Shown: positions 44,012-53,092 of the stretch, piece after piece | How the letters are laid out: the number at the start of each line of letters is the position of its first letter | How positions within the stretch are numbered: position 1 is the stretch's first letter | NCBI RefSeq assembly: GCF_005048155.1 | Contig: NZ_SUMB01000009.1 | Coordinates: forward strand, 310,001 to 374,000 | Reading direction: 5' to 3' | Source of the DNA: Streptomyces piniterrae | GTDB taxonomy: Bacteria; Actinomycetota; Actinomycetes; Streptomycetales; Streptomycetaceae | Length of the DNA: 64,000 nucleotides | Made by a program: the position numbers and the translations under genes | Notes under the pieces: model-generated | What the model was told of the DNA's origin: nothing | Seen by the model: the letters and a program-made list of their open reading frames with translations, nothing else | The model's database searches: none

Positions 44012-44401
44012 CTACGAACGGGGGACGGCGCCGCCCGCCGGTTCCGCGACCTCGGTGCCGATCGGCGCGAGCAGGAACACATTGGTGTCGACGCGGTGCA
44101 TTCCGCTGCCGAGCCCGAAGACGACACCGCTGGAGAAGTCCAGGATGCGCTTGGCGACATCGGTGTCGGCGCTGCTGAGGTCCAACAGGACCGGGATCTG
44201 CGCCATGAGGTACTCGGCGACCTCGCGCGCGTCCGCGAAGGTCTGGACGCGGATGACGATGAACCGCCGCATCTCCTCCGCCGGTTCCTCCTCCGGGAGG
44301 GCGCGGTGGTCGGGCCAGGACGGCCATTCACTGCTGCTGCGGAGCGGGACGACCTCGGCGAGCCCTTCCCACTGCTCGTCGGTGGCATCGGGGTCGTTCA
44401 C
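44012..44401 (-). CDS. sflB: SepF-like protein (SepF/DUF552 family, SflB-type)
   Basis: 129 residues with a GTG start after GAGGTG. The SepF domain runs from about 45 to 120: FIVIRVQTFADAREVAEYL, VLLDLSSADTDVAKRILDFSSGVVFGLGSGMHRV and NVFLLAP. SepF anchors FtsZ to the membrane in Gram-positives; streptomycetes have SepF plus two SepF-like paralogues. The lack of a clear N-terminal amphipathic membrane helix and the location away from the division cluster point to a paralogue; which one (SflA or SflB) is a guess. Confidence 0.82.
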   Translation of the reverse strand: MNDPDATDEQWEGLAEVVPLRSSSEWPSWPDHRALPEEEPAEEMRRFIVIRVQTFADAREVAEYLMAQIPVLLDLSSADTDVAKRILDFSSGVVFGLGSGMHRVDTNVFLLAPIGTEVAEPAGGAVPRS

Positions 44402-44606
44402 CGAATCACCTCACTCAGAGGAGCACTGGCTGTCTGGAGTACCGGTATCTGCATCGCACGATTCTATGGATAAACACACAAAGGCCGTTGGATGCGACAC
44501 GCGGCGTCACACCCCGGCTCCATCCTGCACCATGCCCCCTGACCAGTGCTGACAGCCTCGGCAGATATCCTGCGTCGAGTTTCTGTGTGCCTGTTCATCC
44601 CCCCTT

Positions 44607-45552
44607 GTGACGGAGGTCGGTTCTGTCATGAGCGATGAACCTCCCCACCGGCGCCTGCGCGGCCTGCGTGGCCTGCGCAAACCCGCGAAGAAGCGGCCCG
44701 CCGCAGTGCCGCCGGCCGAAACCGCCGAACGGCCCGATGCGCCGGAGCCGCCCCCCGAAACCACCAACAGCGTCATCAATGCCGCCCTGTACCGGGACGG
44801 ACACCGCGTCAGCACCCACGACACCCTCGCCGACACCTTCCGTCAGCTGCTCGCCACCCCGGACACGCTGGCCTGGATCGGCCTGCACCGCCCCACCCCC
44901 GCCGAACTCGTCAGCCTCGCCTCGGAGTTCGACCTCCACCCTCCCCCATAGCCCTGAACGGGCATGGGAGGTGCCCCCATGCCGTCGAGGACGCCCTGGA
45001 GGCCCATCAACGGCCGAAACTGGAGCGCTACGGGGGAACCCTTTTCGTCGTTCTGCGCGCCGCGCGCTACCTGGACGACTCCGAGGAGGTCGACTTCGGT
45101 GAGGTGCACGTCTTCGTGGGCCGCGACTTCGTCATCACCGTGCGGCCCCGAAGCGGTCCTTTACGCCATTCTGGACGCCGTCGTGGACGGCTACGCACCG
45201 GTCGTATCCGGCGTCCAGAACGACATCGACGAAATCGAGACCGAGGTCTTCGGCGGCGATCCGCGGGTTTCCCGCCGTATTTACGAACTCTCCCGCGAGG
45301 TCGTGGAATTCCAGCGCGCCACCCGCCCGCTGAACCGCATGCTGGAGAGCCTGACCGCGGGCTTCGAGAAGTACGCCATCGACGAGGAACTCCGCCGCTA
45401 TCTGCGCGACGTGGCCGACCACGCACTACGGCATGAACTTCGAAATGATGCCGGAGCTGAAGTGGGCGGCCGGCTATCCCTTCGCCATCCTGCTGATGGC
45501 GGTCGTCTGCGTCACGCTGTATCTCATCTTCAAACGACGGGACTGGCTGTAG
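44607..45552 (+). pseudogene. corA: CorA-type magnesium transporter, degenerate (insertion plus two deletions)
   Basis: The frame starts well (MTEVGSVMSDEP..., then NSVINAALYRDGHRV, LVSLASEFDLH) but stops at 44951, inside a 40-bp palindromic repeat. CorA sequence resumes after it in another frame (AVEDALEAHQRPKLE... through VFVGRDFVITVR), breaks again at about 45146 into a third frame (PEAVLYAILDAVVDGYAP...YLRDVADH), and after about 45426 jumps directly to YGMNFEMMPEL and the terminal KRRDWL. The GMN pore motif survives, but most of the first membrane region and the segment before it are deleted. It is non-functional. Confidence 0.88.
44941..44980. repeat. Short palindromic repeat, copy 2, inserted in corA
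   Basis: CTCCCCCATAGCCCTGAACG then GGCATGGGAGGTGCCCCCAT; same family as 22062-22100. It introduces a TAG stop and a frameshift into corA. Confidence 0.7.
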
Positions 45553-45648
45553 TGCGGGGCGCCGAAGCAGCGCTCGCCCCCGCCGGAACCACGGTTCATA
45601 CGGCCCGGCCTGCGGCTGGGTGCGGACCGCTGGGTATCGTGGCGCCAC

Positions 45649-46221
45649 GTGGGCGACAGCACTCTATGGACCCTGGCGATCGCGGCGCTGACCGGTGGCA
45701 CCGCGGTGATCGCCAGTTGGGTCACCAGCCGCGGCAGTACCCAGGCCGCCAGGATCCAGGCGGAGATCGTCGCGCGATCGCAGCGCGCCGAGCGGCTGCG
45801 CGAGAGCCGGCGCGCGGCCTATCTCGATCTGATCGAAGAGACCCACCGGATAGGCGAGTTGTTCTGGGAGATATCCGCCGTGCTGCGGTCGTCCCCTTCC
45901 GCCGACCGCAGCGCCGCACTGCGCGAGCTGTACGACCGGGAGCTCGCCGAGTACGCGAAAATGCGCCGCTGTGCGCGCGTCGTGGAACTGGAGGGCCCGC
46001 CGTCGGCCGCCGCCGCGGCGCTCGCCCTGCAAAAGGCGACCGGCCCCTTCTTTGCTGCTTTCAAAGCCGAGTTGGATGCCGACGCGGACGCAGAACGCAC
46101 CAGTGCCCGTTCCGATATCGACAACCATGAGGAATTCGACGCCGCCTACCACCCGTTCTGGAAGGCGCTGGAGGACTTCGTCGACGCGGCCCGCGACGCC
46201 CACCAGATGGATGAGGGCTGA
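45649..46221 (+). CDS. Hypothetical protein with N-terminal membrane anchor
   Basis: 190 residues from GTG 45649 (no good ribosome site). One hydrophobic segment at residues 6-25 (LWTLAIAALTGGTAVIASWV) is followed by a long charged helix (RIQAEIVARSQRAERLRESRRAAYLDLIEETHR) and a helical C-terminal domain. This layout is common in actinobacterial conserved hypotheticals. No function can be named. Confidence 0.65.
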   Translation: MGDSTLWTLAIAALTGGTAVIASWVTSRGSTQAARIQAEIVARSQRAERLRESRRAAYLDLIEETHRIGELFWEISAVLRSSPSADRSAALRELYDRELAEYAKMRRCARVVELEGPPSAAAAALALQKATGPFFAAFKAELDADADAERTSARSDIDNHEEFDAAYHPFWKALEDFVDAARDAHQMDEG

Positions 46222-46346
46222 CCCGGGCAATCGCCGCACGGAAACCAGAGGGAGGGTCGCGGCGCAGCGGCTGGGCCCCCGTACCGCGTTCCGTACGGGG
46301 CCCGGCCGGCGCCGGCCAGTCGACAAGTTCCTTGCGCCCGCGTCCG

Positions 46347-48704
46347 TTATCCCGCGCTCAGGCTCGGCACCGGCGGAAGAAGTCGCGCGGCCGAGGTGCC
46401 CAGCCCCGTCGGTCCGGCGAGCCAAATCGGTGCGGTCAGTCCGTGGCTCAGGTATTCCTCGCGGTAGCGGCGGCAGTCCTGGTGCCAGGTGAGAATTCCG
46501 GCCATCCAGTTCTCCAGCTCCTTCACATAGCCGGCGAGAACCGCACGTGCATCTTCGGAGAGCTTGAAGTCGTCGTAGACGATGGGGAGTTCATTGGCCG
46601 CTACATGCTGGAATTCGTGCATACGGGACGTCATCAGGTCATGGATGATGGTCAGCGCGGTCGGGTAGTCGCAGTCGAAGAAGTTCTGGACGACCAGGAT
46701 GCCGTTGTGGACCTCGCCCTCGTACTCGATCTCCTTCTGGTAGGAGAAGACGTCGTTGAGCAGACAGGCGTAATCGGCGGCGGCGTTCTCCAGTGAGCGC
46801 ATCGGGCCGGTGCGATAGATCTCGGGCGGGACCTGCCGCCCGTGTCCGATACGGCTCAGGGCCATCGTGAGGTCGGAGCCGAAGGTCGCCCGGCGCATCT
46901 CGATGTAGTCGACCGGGTCGGGGATACGATTCAGCGCCTGGTTTTCCAGCTCCCAGAGCCAGCTGGTGAGCATCTTCTCGATGGTGGCACGGAACGTCAC
47001 CCGCGCCTCGGGAGTCATCGGACCCGCCGTACGGGTCCACAGGTCCGCAAGGCCGCGTTCGAGGGCGTTGGCCGGTTCGATCGTGGGCGCCGAGGAATCG
47101 ACGGTCATCAGCTCCAACAGGCGCGCGGTGCACTCCTTGGCCGCGGCCAGAGCGCGGGTCCGTCCGAAGACCGCGGGGTAGTAGTCGTCCGCGTAGGTGC
47201 CCCAGGCCAGCCACTCGGAGTCCAGGTCGAGTTGTTCCGGGCCGGCGTCCGGGTGGAGGCCGGCCGCGCAGAGCGCGAAGTCGTAACGGGCCATCGAAGG
47301 CTCGTCCCACACACCGGAGAAGGGCACTCCGGGCTGCGGCTGGAGCATGCCCATACGGTGCGCCCACGCGATGACGTTTCGGCGGGAGGCGTCCAGATGC
47401 GGGCTGAGCGTGGTGGTGAACGGCATGTAGATGTCGGGGATTTGGGACGGCCCGACCTTTGTGTACGGGACGTGGCTGTGGCTGCGGAGGCGCTGCCCGA
47501 AATCCCTGGCGAGCGCCGTCTTCAAGTCGGCCGCCGAGGTACCGAGGCCGCTGAGGGCGAAGGGCGACCAGGGCACGGAGGATTCGGGAGGGGAGGAGGA
47601 TTCGGAGGACGTGGGTGACAGGGATGACGAGAGGGAGGACGGCGGGGACGACGACAGCTGGGCCCCGGATGCCGTGCCGGCCGCCGCGCCGAGTCCCGCC
47701 TCTGCTGCCGCTCCCCCGCCATTCATGTACCGGCTGGACCGCATATGCCATTCGTGACCGCCGGACTGCCAGTCCTGGAGCCCCTTCGCATACGCCAGAA
47801 CATCCGCGCAGGACCGCGGGTCGAGCCCCTTCTCCACGAAAAGCGCCGGGAGTTCGCCCAGCACGGTGTTCTCGAACTGCTGGAGTCGCGAGGTGATGAG
47901 TTCGTTGACGGCGTCGGCGGCCTCCTGCGTGGTGCAGTTCAGAAATGTCTCCAGCACCAGAACGCCATTGCTCAGCTCTCCTTCGTCCTCCGTCTCCCGC
48001 TGGTAGGAGAAAAGGTCGTTACGCAGATGTACGGCGTCGGAGAAGGTGTCCTTGAGGACCCTCAGGGGACGCGAATCGGCTACCGCCGCGGGCACCTCGG
48101 CGCTGGTCGCGAACTCCACCAGTCCCGCCGACCACGGCGCTCCGCCGACCTTGCGTCGCATCTCGATGTACTCGACGGGATTGGGCACGCGGTGGATATT
48201 GATATTGGACAGTTCCCACAGCGATTCATTGAGCAGATGCTCGGTCGCCTCGGCGAACCGCGCCCGCCAGTCCATGGACATATGCGGAACGGTGCGCGTC
48301 CACAGATCCGCCAGTCCCGCTTCGACGGGATTTGTCGGCTCGGGCATGGGCGTGGACAGATCCATCGGCATAAAGGCCGGCAGCCGGTCCAGATACTCCT
48401 TGCCGCCCTCGCGGTCCAGCGTCCGCTTGAACCTCTCCAGGAAGTGGTCGTCGAAGAAGAAGACCCACACATACCAGTCCGTCACCAGCGAGAGCGCCGG
48501 CTCCGGGGCGTCCGGGTGTGTATAGGAGCACAGCAGGGCATAGTCATGTGCATCGAGGTCCCGCTCCTCCCAGATGCCCGATCCTTCGAGCATCCCCATG
48601 CTGCGGGCCCATGTTTTCGAGTGCTTCCGCGCCTCCTCCAGATGCGGGTTCAGCCGTGCCGGATAAGGGGTGTAGAAGCTCGGCAATTCGAATGGTTGTG
48701 TCAT
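46347..48704 (-). CDS. geoA: Geosmin synthase (bifunctional germacradienol/geosmin synthase)
   Basis: 785 residues in two class I terpene synthase domains. The N-domain has FFFDDHFLE (metal-binding acidic motif at 85-90) and NDLFSYQRE (NSE-type motif), and makes germacradienol from farnesyl diphosphate. The C-domain has the divergent DDYYP motif and NDVFSYQKE, and converts germacradienol to geosmin with loss of acetone. The ATG follows GAGAGG. The interdomain linker (about 355-405) is unusually long and Ser/Pro-rich, making the protein longer than the 726-residue S. coelicolor enzyme. It is a single-gene unit. Confidence 0.96.
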   Translation of the reverse strand: MTQPFELPSFYTPYPARLNPHLEEARKHSKTWARSMGMLEGSGIWEERDLDAHDYALLCSYTHPDAPEPALSLVTDWYVWVFFFDDHFLERFKRTLDREGGKEYLDRLPAFMPMDLSTPMPEPTNPVEAGLADLWTRTVPHMSMDWRARFAEATEHLLNESLWELSNINIHRVPNPVEYIEMRRKVGGAPWSAGLVEFATSAEVPAAVADSRPLRVLKDTFSDAVHLRNDLFSYQRETEDEGELSNGVLVLETFLNCTTQEAADAVNELITSRLQQFENTVLGELPALFVEKGLDPRSCADVLAYAKGLQDWQSGGHEWHMRSSRYMNGGGAAAEAGLGAAAGTASGAQLSSSPPSSLSSSLSPTSSESSSPPESSVPWSPFALSGLGTSAADLKTALARDFGQRLRSHSHVPYTKVGPSQIPDIYMPFTTTLSPHLDASRRNVIAWAHRMGMLQPQPGVPFSGVWDEPSMARYDFALCAAGLHPDAGPEQLDLDSEWLAWGTYADDYYPAVFGRTRALAAAKECTARLLELMTVDSSAPTIEPANALERGLADLWTRTAGPMTPEARVTFRATIEKMLTSWLWELENQALNRIPDPVDYIEMRRATFGSDLTMALSRIGHGRQVPPEIYRTGPMRSLENAAADYACLLNDVFSYQKEIEYEGEVHNGILVVQNFFDCDYPTALTIIHDLMTSRMHEFQHVAANELPIVYDDFKLSEDARAVLAGYVKELENWMAGILTWHQDCRRYREEYLSHGLTAPIWLAGPTGLGTSAARLLPPVPSLSAG

Positions 48705-48876
48705 CGCTGCTGACCTCTCCCGATACGCACGGAAGGAAGGCGTGCCGCAGTACGCCCCCCCTGACGGGCACAGCACTACCCCGGGGTGCGCCGCGGTAGA
48801 CGTCGCGATCGGATCTTCAGCCCGGCATTCCCGAGGCCCGCTCACGCATTCGAACTGCCCCTGAATTCCTTACCGT

Positions 48877-49640
48877 TCAACAGCCGGCAGGAGCGTCGAC
48901 GGAACCCCGATATTGCATGACCCGGTAGTTCTTGTCGTCGTACCACTGACTGACCGCGATATGGAAGTTGTCCAAGGTCGAGCCAGGAATGATGAATCCG
49001 CCGTACGGGCTGGTGACGAGGAGCCCGCCCTGCTGGTCGGGTGGGCCGTTGACGATGAGGGTCTGCTCGGGCGTGGTGAACAGGTCCGAAGTCGGCAGCG
49101 GGAAGACCTGGCCCTGATCTCCGGCTGGTTCAGCGGCGCCGGCGCCATGTCCAGCCAGGTGAAGGCGTACCCGCCGCCCATCGCGCGCAGGCAGATCTCG
49201 CCCCAGGTACGGGGCCTGGCGACGGCGGTCGGCGGATTGCCCCAGGCCCAGTTGCCGTCGGCGAACCCCCCATGGCTCGTACGCGGCGGGGTCGCCGACC
49301 TGGTCGTGGCCGACGCGGTGCAGCAGCAGGCCGGAGACCTGCCGGCGGTTGAGCTCCGACGACAGGACGTAGCAGAAGCCGTCGTCGGCCACCGCGTAGG
49401 TCTTCTGCTGGAACTGCCCTTCATACAGGCCGCGATCCCATTCGCAGAGGTACTCCCAGGTCTCCCCGTCGTCGGTGGAACGCCAGAGGTCCGTGTGATG
49501 GGTGTCGTAGATCGGGCCGCGCATGAGGTGCAGGTACATCGAGTCGCCGATGATGAACACGTCGGACGGCAGGACGGTCGTGTAGCGTTCCGGGCCGCCC
49601 GGGTGGTCCGGAGGCACCGGCAGATGACAGGAACCGCCAC
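48877..49640 (-). pseudogene. DUF4185 domain protein, 5'-truncated with two frameshifts
   Basis: Minus-strand fragments read SDVFIIGDSMYLHLMRGPIYD...AYEPWG, then after a shift in a six-G run (about 49266-49271) FADGNWAWGNPPTAVAR...GYAFTWLDMAP, then after another shift near 49115-49160 VFPLPTSDLFTTPEQTLIVN...DNFHIAVSQWYDDKNYRVMQYR to the stop. These are consecutive blocks of DUF4185 proteins, which are usually secreted. The N-terminal half is missing where the TPR gene ends. One shift lies in a homopolymer and could be a sequence error, but the truncation is real. Confidence 0.8.
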
Positions 49641-49643
49641 GGG

Positions 49644-51128
49644 CTACCGGGCGGTGCCTGCCGGAGTGCCGGGTCCGCCGGCACTGTCGAGCAGTGTTCG
49701 GGCGGTGCGCGTACGAGGGTGATCGGAGCCGAAGGCGCGGTCGCAGGCGCGTGCCGCGTCCTCGGCCAGGCGCCGCGCGTCGTCCCATGTCAGCTTGTCC
49801 AGCCTGGCGTTGGTGCCCGCCGTGCGGTCGAGAAACCGGACCACGGGGGCCGGGAACATGCCGACGGCCCGCGACCGGCTCGCGCCCTCCTCCTGCAAGG
49901 AACGGAGCGCCGCCACGGTCACCTCCGCATGTGCGAGGCGGATCAGCGCGTCGTCCCGTGGACTGTCCCGTTCGAGTGCGGCCGTGTCGCGAAAGGCGAG
50001 GGCGTCGCGGACCAAGGAGACGGCTTCCAGCCACAGACGCTGCCGGCCGAGCACCCGTGCCCGATGCAACTGGCCCAGTATGCGCGCCGGGTGCGCGGCG
50101 CCCAGGACCCGCCAGTACAGCCCGACGGCCGTGAACAGCAGCCGCTCGCACTCGGCGTAGCGGCGTTGCCCGTAGAGTGCGTCGGCCAACGCGTGCTGTA
50201 CGTCGGCGACATGCGCCAGCACATCGCAGTCGACCGGGGAGAGCCGGCTCGTGAACGGGCCCTTGGAGTTCTCCCGGAGCATCTCGGCCAGGCTGGGGCC
50301 GGTGCGGCCGGCCAGCGACAGACCTCGTCCGCTCGCCTTCTGTTCCGCCTGCGCGAGCAGCGGACGGAGTACGGCTTCCGCCTCGCCGAAGTGGCCGCAG
50401 TGGTTGTGGAGTTGGCCGAGTGCGAGGGCGTCGGCGGCTCTGGCGTCCGATTCGCCGAACCCGGTCGCCGCTCCGGTGCGGGATCCGGTAGCGGGCCCGG
50501 CGGCCCCGGCCGTCGACTCGACGGTCCGGTCGGCGAACGGCAGGGCCTCCTCGTAGCGTCCGCGCCTCTCGTACGCGTCCCGTACCCGGCGCGCGGCGGC
50601 GACCGGCCGTACGTGATCACGGCCGGGGCGCCACAGCAGCGCCATCACATGCGGAGCGAAGAGGTCCAGCTCCGGGCCGTCGGGGGACCGGGGCATGGCG
50701 TGGTCCAGCAATGCCGCGGCACAGGTGCTCAGTTGTGTGCGTGCGTCGTCGGTCAGCTCCCTGGCCGCTCGCGTGACGGCTGCCGGGTCCGCTCGGACGC
50801 ACGCGACCGGCGGACCGGGAGCGGGAGCGGCCGCGGGTTCGGCGTCCGCCCCGCTCGGAGCACCGGACGCCGCCCGCAGCGCGTCGAGTTCGGACGCCAC
50901 CCGCTCCGCCGACAGTCCCGGCATACGGACGGCGGCCACGGCCTCGGGGGACAGCACGGACACCGGGAGCGGGGCGTCGGCGAAGCACGACAGCAGGTGC
51001 GGCAGCGAGAACCGGGCCGGCTTTCCGGGGGATTCGCCCTGCTGATAGGTGATGTGCAGATCACGGGCGGCCTGGTAGCTCTGCGCCTGGTCGCGCGCGT
51101 CCGACCGGAAGGACGCCCCGTCGCTCAT
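49644..51128 (-). CDS. TPR-containing protein of an NLR-like/conflict-type module
   Basis: 494 residues. It opens with SYQAARDLHITYQQG, the short beta motif often found at the start of Streptomyces TPR and STAND/NLR-like proteins. A disordered Ala/Pro segment follows (100-135), then helical repeats from about 160 to 440 (RRGRYEEALPFADRTVES, LALGQLHNHCGHFGEAEAVL, ADALYGQRRYAECERLLFTAVGLYWRVLG) ending with FGSDHPRTRTARTLL, a kinesin-light-chain-type TPR signature. No nucleotide-binding domain is seen. The ATG at 51128 overlaps the upstream gene's stop by 4 nt. Confidence 0.75.
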   Translation of the reverse strand: MSDGASFRSDARDQAQSYQAARDLHITYQQGESPGKPARFSLPHLLSCFADAPLPVSVLSPEAVAAVRMPGLSAERVASELDALRAASGAPSGADAEPAAAPAPGPPVACVRADPAAVTRAARELTDDARTQLSTCAAALLDHAMPRSPDGPELDLFAPHVMALLWRPGRDHVRPVAAARRVRDAYERRGRYEEALPFADRTVESTAGAAGPATGSRTGAATGFGESDARAADALALGQLHNHCGHFGEAEAVLRPLLAQAEQKASGRGLSLAGRTGPSLAEMLRENSKGPFTSRLSPVDCDVLAHVADVQHALADALYGQRRYAECERLLFTAVGLYWRVLGAAHPARILGQLHRARVLGRQRLWLEAVSLVRDALAFRDTAALERDSPRDDALIRLAHAEVTVAALRSLQEEGASRSRAVGMFPAPVVRFLDRTAGTNARLDKLTWDDARRLAEDAARACDRAFGSDHPRTRTARTLLDSAGGPGTPAGTAR

Positions 51129-51544
51129 GGCTTCTGCACTCGCAGGTCGCGCCCCGCCTGGTAGATCTGGGCGTGCCCCTCGGCGCGCGCCTGGAGATGC
51201 ACGCCGGCGGAGGGAGGTTCCGTGGCCCCGGCCGCGCGCCCCGCCTCCTCCAGTACGCGCCGCAACTCGTCGGCGGCCGCCGGGTCGTCCCGTAGCACCC
51301 GCAGCAGTCGTCGCTGCCACTCACCGACCAGTTCCCGTTCCGTCGCGTCGCCGTCGTCGCCCTCGGTCCGGGCCTCGACGAGTTCGGCACGCGCCTCGTC
51401 GAGGTCCCGGCCGACGGCGTCGGCGTCGGCGGGCCGAACCCGCCGCCACAGTGCGACCACACCCTCCCTGGCCTGGCCCCAGGCCTCCGTCACCATCAGC
51501 CCGACCAGGGCCGTACCCGCACTGGCAAGGATCGGATCCACCAC
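51125..51544 (-). CDS. Small partner of the TPR protein, with YQAGRDL motif
   Basis: About 139 residues from GTG 51544 (GTG 51541 is an alternative; an ATG at 51589 has no support). Residues 3-20 are hydrophobic (DPILASAGTALVGLMVTEAW), then comes a charged helical part (RDLDEARAELVEAR, LRRVLEEAGRAAG), and the C-terminus reads HAQIYQAGRDLRVQ. The same YQAxRDL motif begins the next gene's product, hinting that the two proteins assemble through it. The function is unknown; comparable pairs occur near bacterial immunity modules. Confidence 0.65.
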   Translation of the reverse strand: MVDPILASAGTALVGLMVTEAWGQAREGVVALWRRVRPADADAVGRDLDEARAELVEARTEGDDGDATERELVGEWQRRLLRVLRDDPAAADELRRVLEEAGRAAGATEPPSAGVHLQARAEGHAQIYQAGRDLRVQKP

Positions 51545-51628
51545 TCCACCGCCCCGTTCCGGCACACCGTTTCGCCATCGTGTGGTCAACAGCGTGGCAC
51601 GGCGGCGGAGGGGTGCGCCGCGGAACGG

Positions 51629-52723
51629 TCACTTCCTGCGGTAGAGGAACTCCGGTCCGTAGGTGCGCCCGCTGCCGTCGGGAAGCGGGATGACGACGAT
51701 CTGGGAAGCGATCAGGCGCATCTCCCCCATGGCGCCGATGGCCTTCCCGATCAGTGCCTTCGATCCGTCTTCCGTCAGCCAGGCGTCCTCGAGGTAGCGC
51801 AGCATGCTGGTGTAGGTCTCGTTGAAGCTGTCCAGCAGTTTCTGGGTGTCCGTGTCCGGCCGGTTGATCGGGTCTCGCTGCCAGCCGCCGCGCGGGACCA
51901 TCGCCACCGGATGGGCTCGGGGCAGTTCGACGGGCGGGCCGGTGAACTCCCACTTGCCCGACGTGGGGTTCTTCTCCAGTTTCTTACCGTGGAACATCTG
52001 CCGGAACGTGTAGTAATGCGCGAGCTCATCTTTGTAGCCGGGGTAGGGATTCACGGGTGACGCACTGGTCCCCTCTCCCTGCTCCTTGATGATGTCGATC
52101 GCCTTCTCGATGGCTGCGAGGTTCCTCAGGGGAACGATGTCGTTCCCCTTGCCGTGCTTCACACCGAGCGGGAATTCGACCTGGCGCGCTCCCGTGATCT
52201 CCGACTCCGGGATGGTCCTGAAGGTGTCCAGGATCTTGTTGTAGAACACACCGATGGAGGTGTAGGTCTCGCCCGCCTGGAGTCCCATCGTGACAATCGG
52301 CGTTTCCGGCTTCTCGATTTCGGAGAACAGTTCCACCGAGTCCCTGTTCAGTCCGCTGAGGAAGGCGCGGATACAGGGGCGTACGCCGCCGGGGAGCGGC
52401 CCGGGGTACTTGGGGATGACCGCCTCGTCGGCGATGAAAGGGGTGCCGCCGATGGTGGTGAGCATGTTGCACACCAGGCCCATGTGGGACATCTCATCGA
52501 AGATGATCTCCCGGATATCGCGGTAGATGGTGTTCCCGCTGTCGTCGTCGAGGTTCTGCTCAATCGACCACAGGGCGATGGAGTACGGCGGAATGGTGGC
52601 GATCTCGATGAGAATGGCTTGCTGCAGGGCCTCTCTGAGCCATTCCACACCGCATTCCTCGGTGGGTGTGCGGAGCAGCCGGGTGATGGTGTCACTTTCG
52701 TAGCGGGGCATGATCGCGGTCAT
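51629..52723 (-). CDS. Ferritin-like protein of the RebD/VioB N-terminal (iminophenyl-pyruvate dimer synthase) type
   Basis: 364 residues. VEWLREALQQAILIEIATIPPYSIALWSI (Glu40) and IREIIFDEMSHMGLVCNMLTTIGG (Glu77, His80), followed by YKDELAHYYTF, form the di-metal ferritin-like core seen at the N-terminus of RebD, StaD and VioB, which couple two imines of oxidised tryptophan. Here the domain stands alone without the large C-terminal part. The ATG at 52723 follows AAGGAG. It is divergent from a four-gene operon of oxidative enzymes, so it is likely part of the same pathway. Exact chemistry is unknown. Confidence 0.8.
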   Translation of the reverse strand: MTAIMPRYESDTITRLLRTPTEECGVEWLREALQQAILIEIATIPPYSIALWSIEQNLDDDSGNTIYRDIREIIFDEMSHMGLVCNMLTTIGGTPFIADEAVIPKYPGPLPGGVRPCIRAFLSGLNRDSVELFSEIEKPETPIVTMGLQAGETYTSIGVFYNKILDTFRTIPESEITGARQVEFPLGVKHGKGNDIVPLRNLAAIEKAIDIIKEQGEGTSASPVNPYPGYKDELAHYYTFRQMFHGKKLEKNPTSGKWEFTGPPVELPRAHPVAMVPRGGWQRDPINRPDTDTQKLLDSFNETYTSMLRYLEDAWLTEDGSKALIGKAIGAMGEMRLIASQIVVIPLPDGSGRTYGPEFLYRRK

Positions 52724-53092
52724 GTCGGCTCCTTGACGGATTCGGTCGGCACCCCTCGCGGTGCATCCCTGACTCTGCTCACTGCGCGGCGTCGTCCACC
52801 GCGACCGACGCGAACTCACTGGTTCGAGTAGCGCCCGTGCTCCAGTTGGCGCCGGTGCTTCTGCGGGCCGTCGGATTCGATGTTGGGCTGACAGCGCAAG
52901 CCGTGCGTCGGCTGTTTCGGTGTGCCCTTGCGGCTGGTCAGTCATATGCCCCAGGCAAGCGCCATATTGCACCGGAAGCATCGCTAAGCACCCCACCGGA
53001 CTTCGGGCAGGGCCACGTCACGTCCCGAAAACGGCACGTCACAAGGCTCCGCACAGGACTCCGGGCACAACCCAGAGAAGGAGAAAACACGA
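52724..53092. other. Divergent promoter region of the oxidative cluster
   Basis: 369 bp without a gene. CACGTCAC occurs twice 21 bp apart (near 53020 and 53034-53042), possibly a regulator site upstream of the peroxidase gene. The AAGGAGA ribosome site lies at 53079-53085. Confidence 0.5.

Noticed and set aside
44402..44606. Magnesium riboswitch upstream of corA
   Set aside because: No M-box-like conserved helices could be recognised, and the gene downstream is dead.
48877..50151. 424-residue frame as an intact exo-sialidase/DUF4185 gene
   Set aside because: Only parts of this frame match the family; the first 190 residues are a shifted reading of the TPR gene and the middle needs two frame changes.
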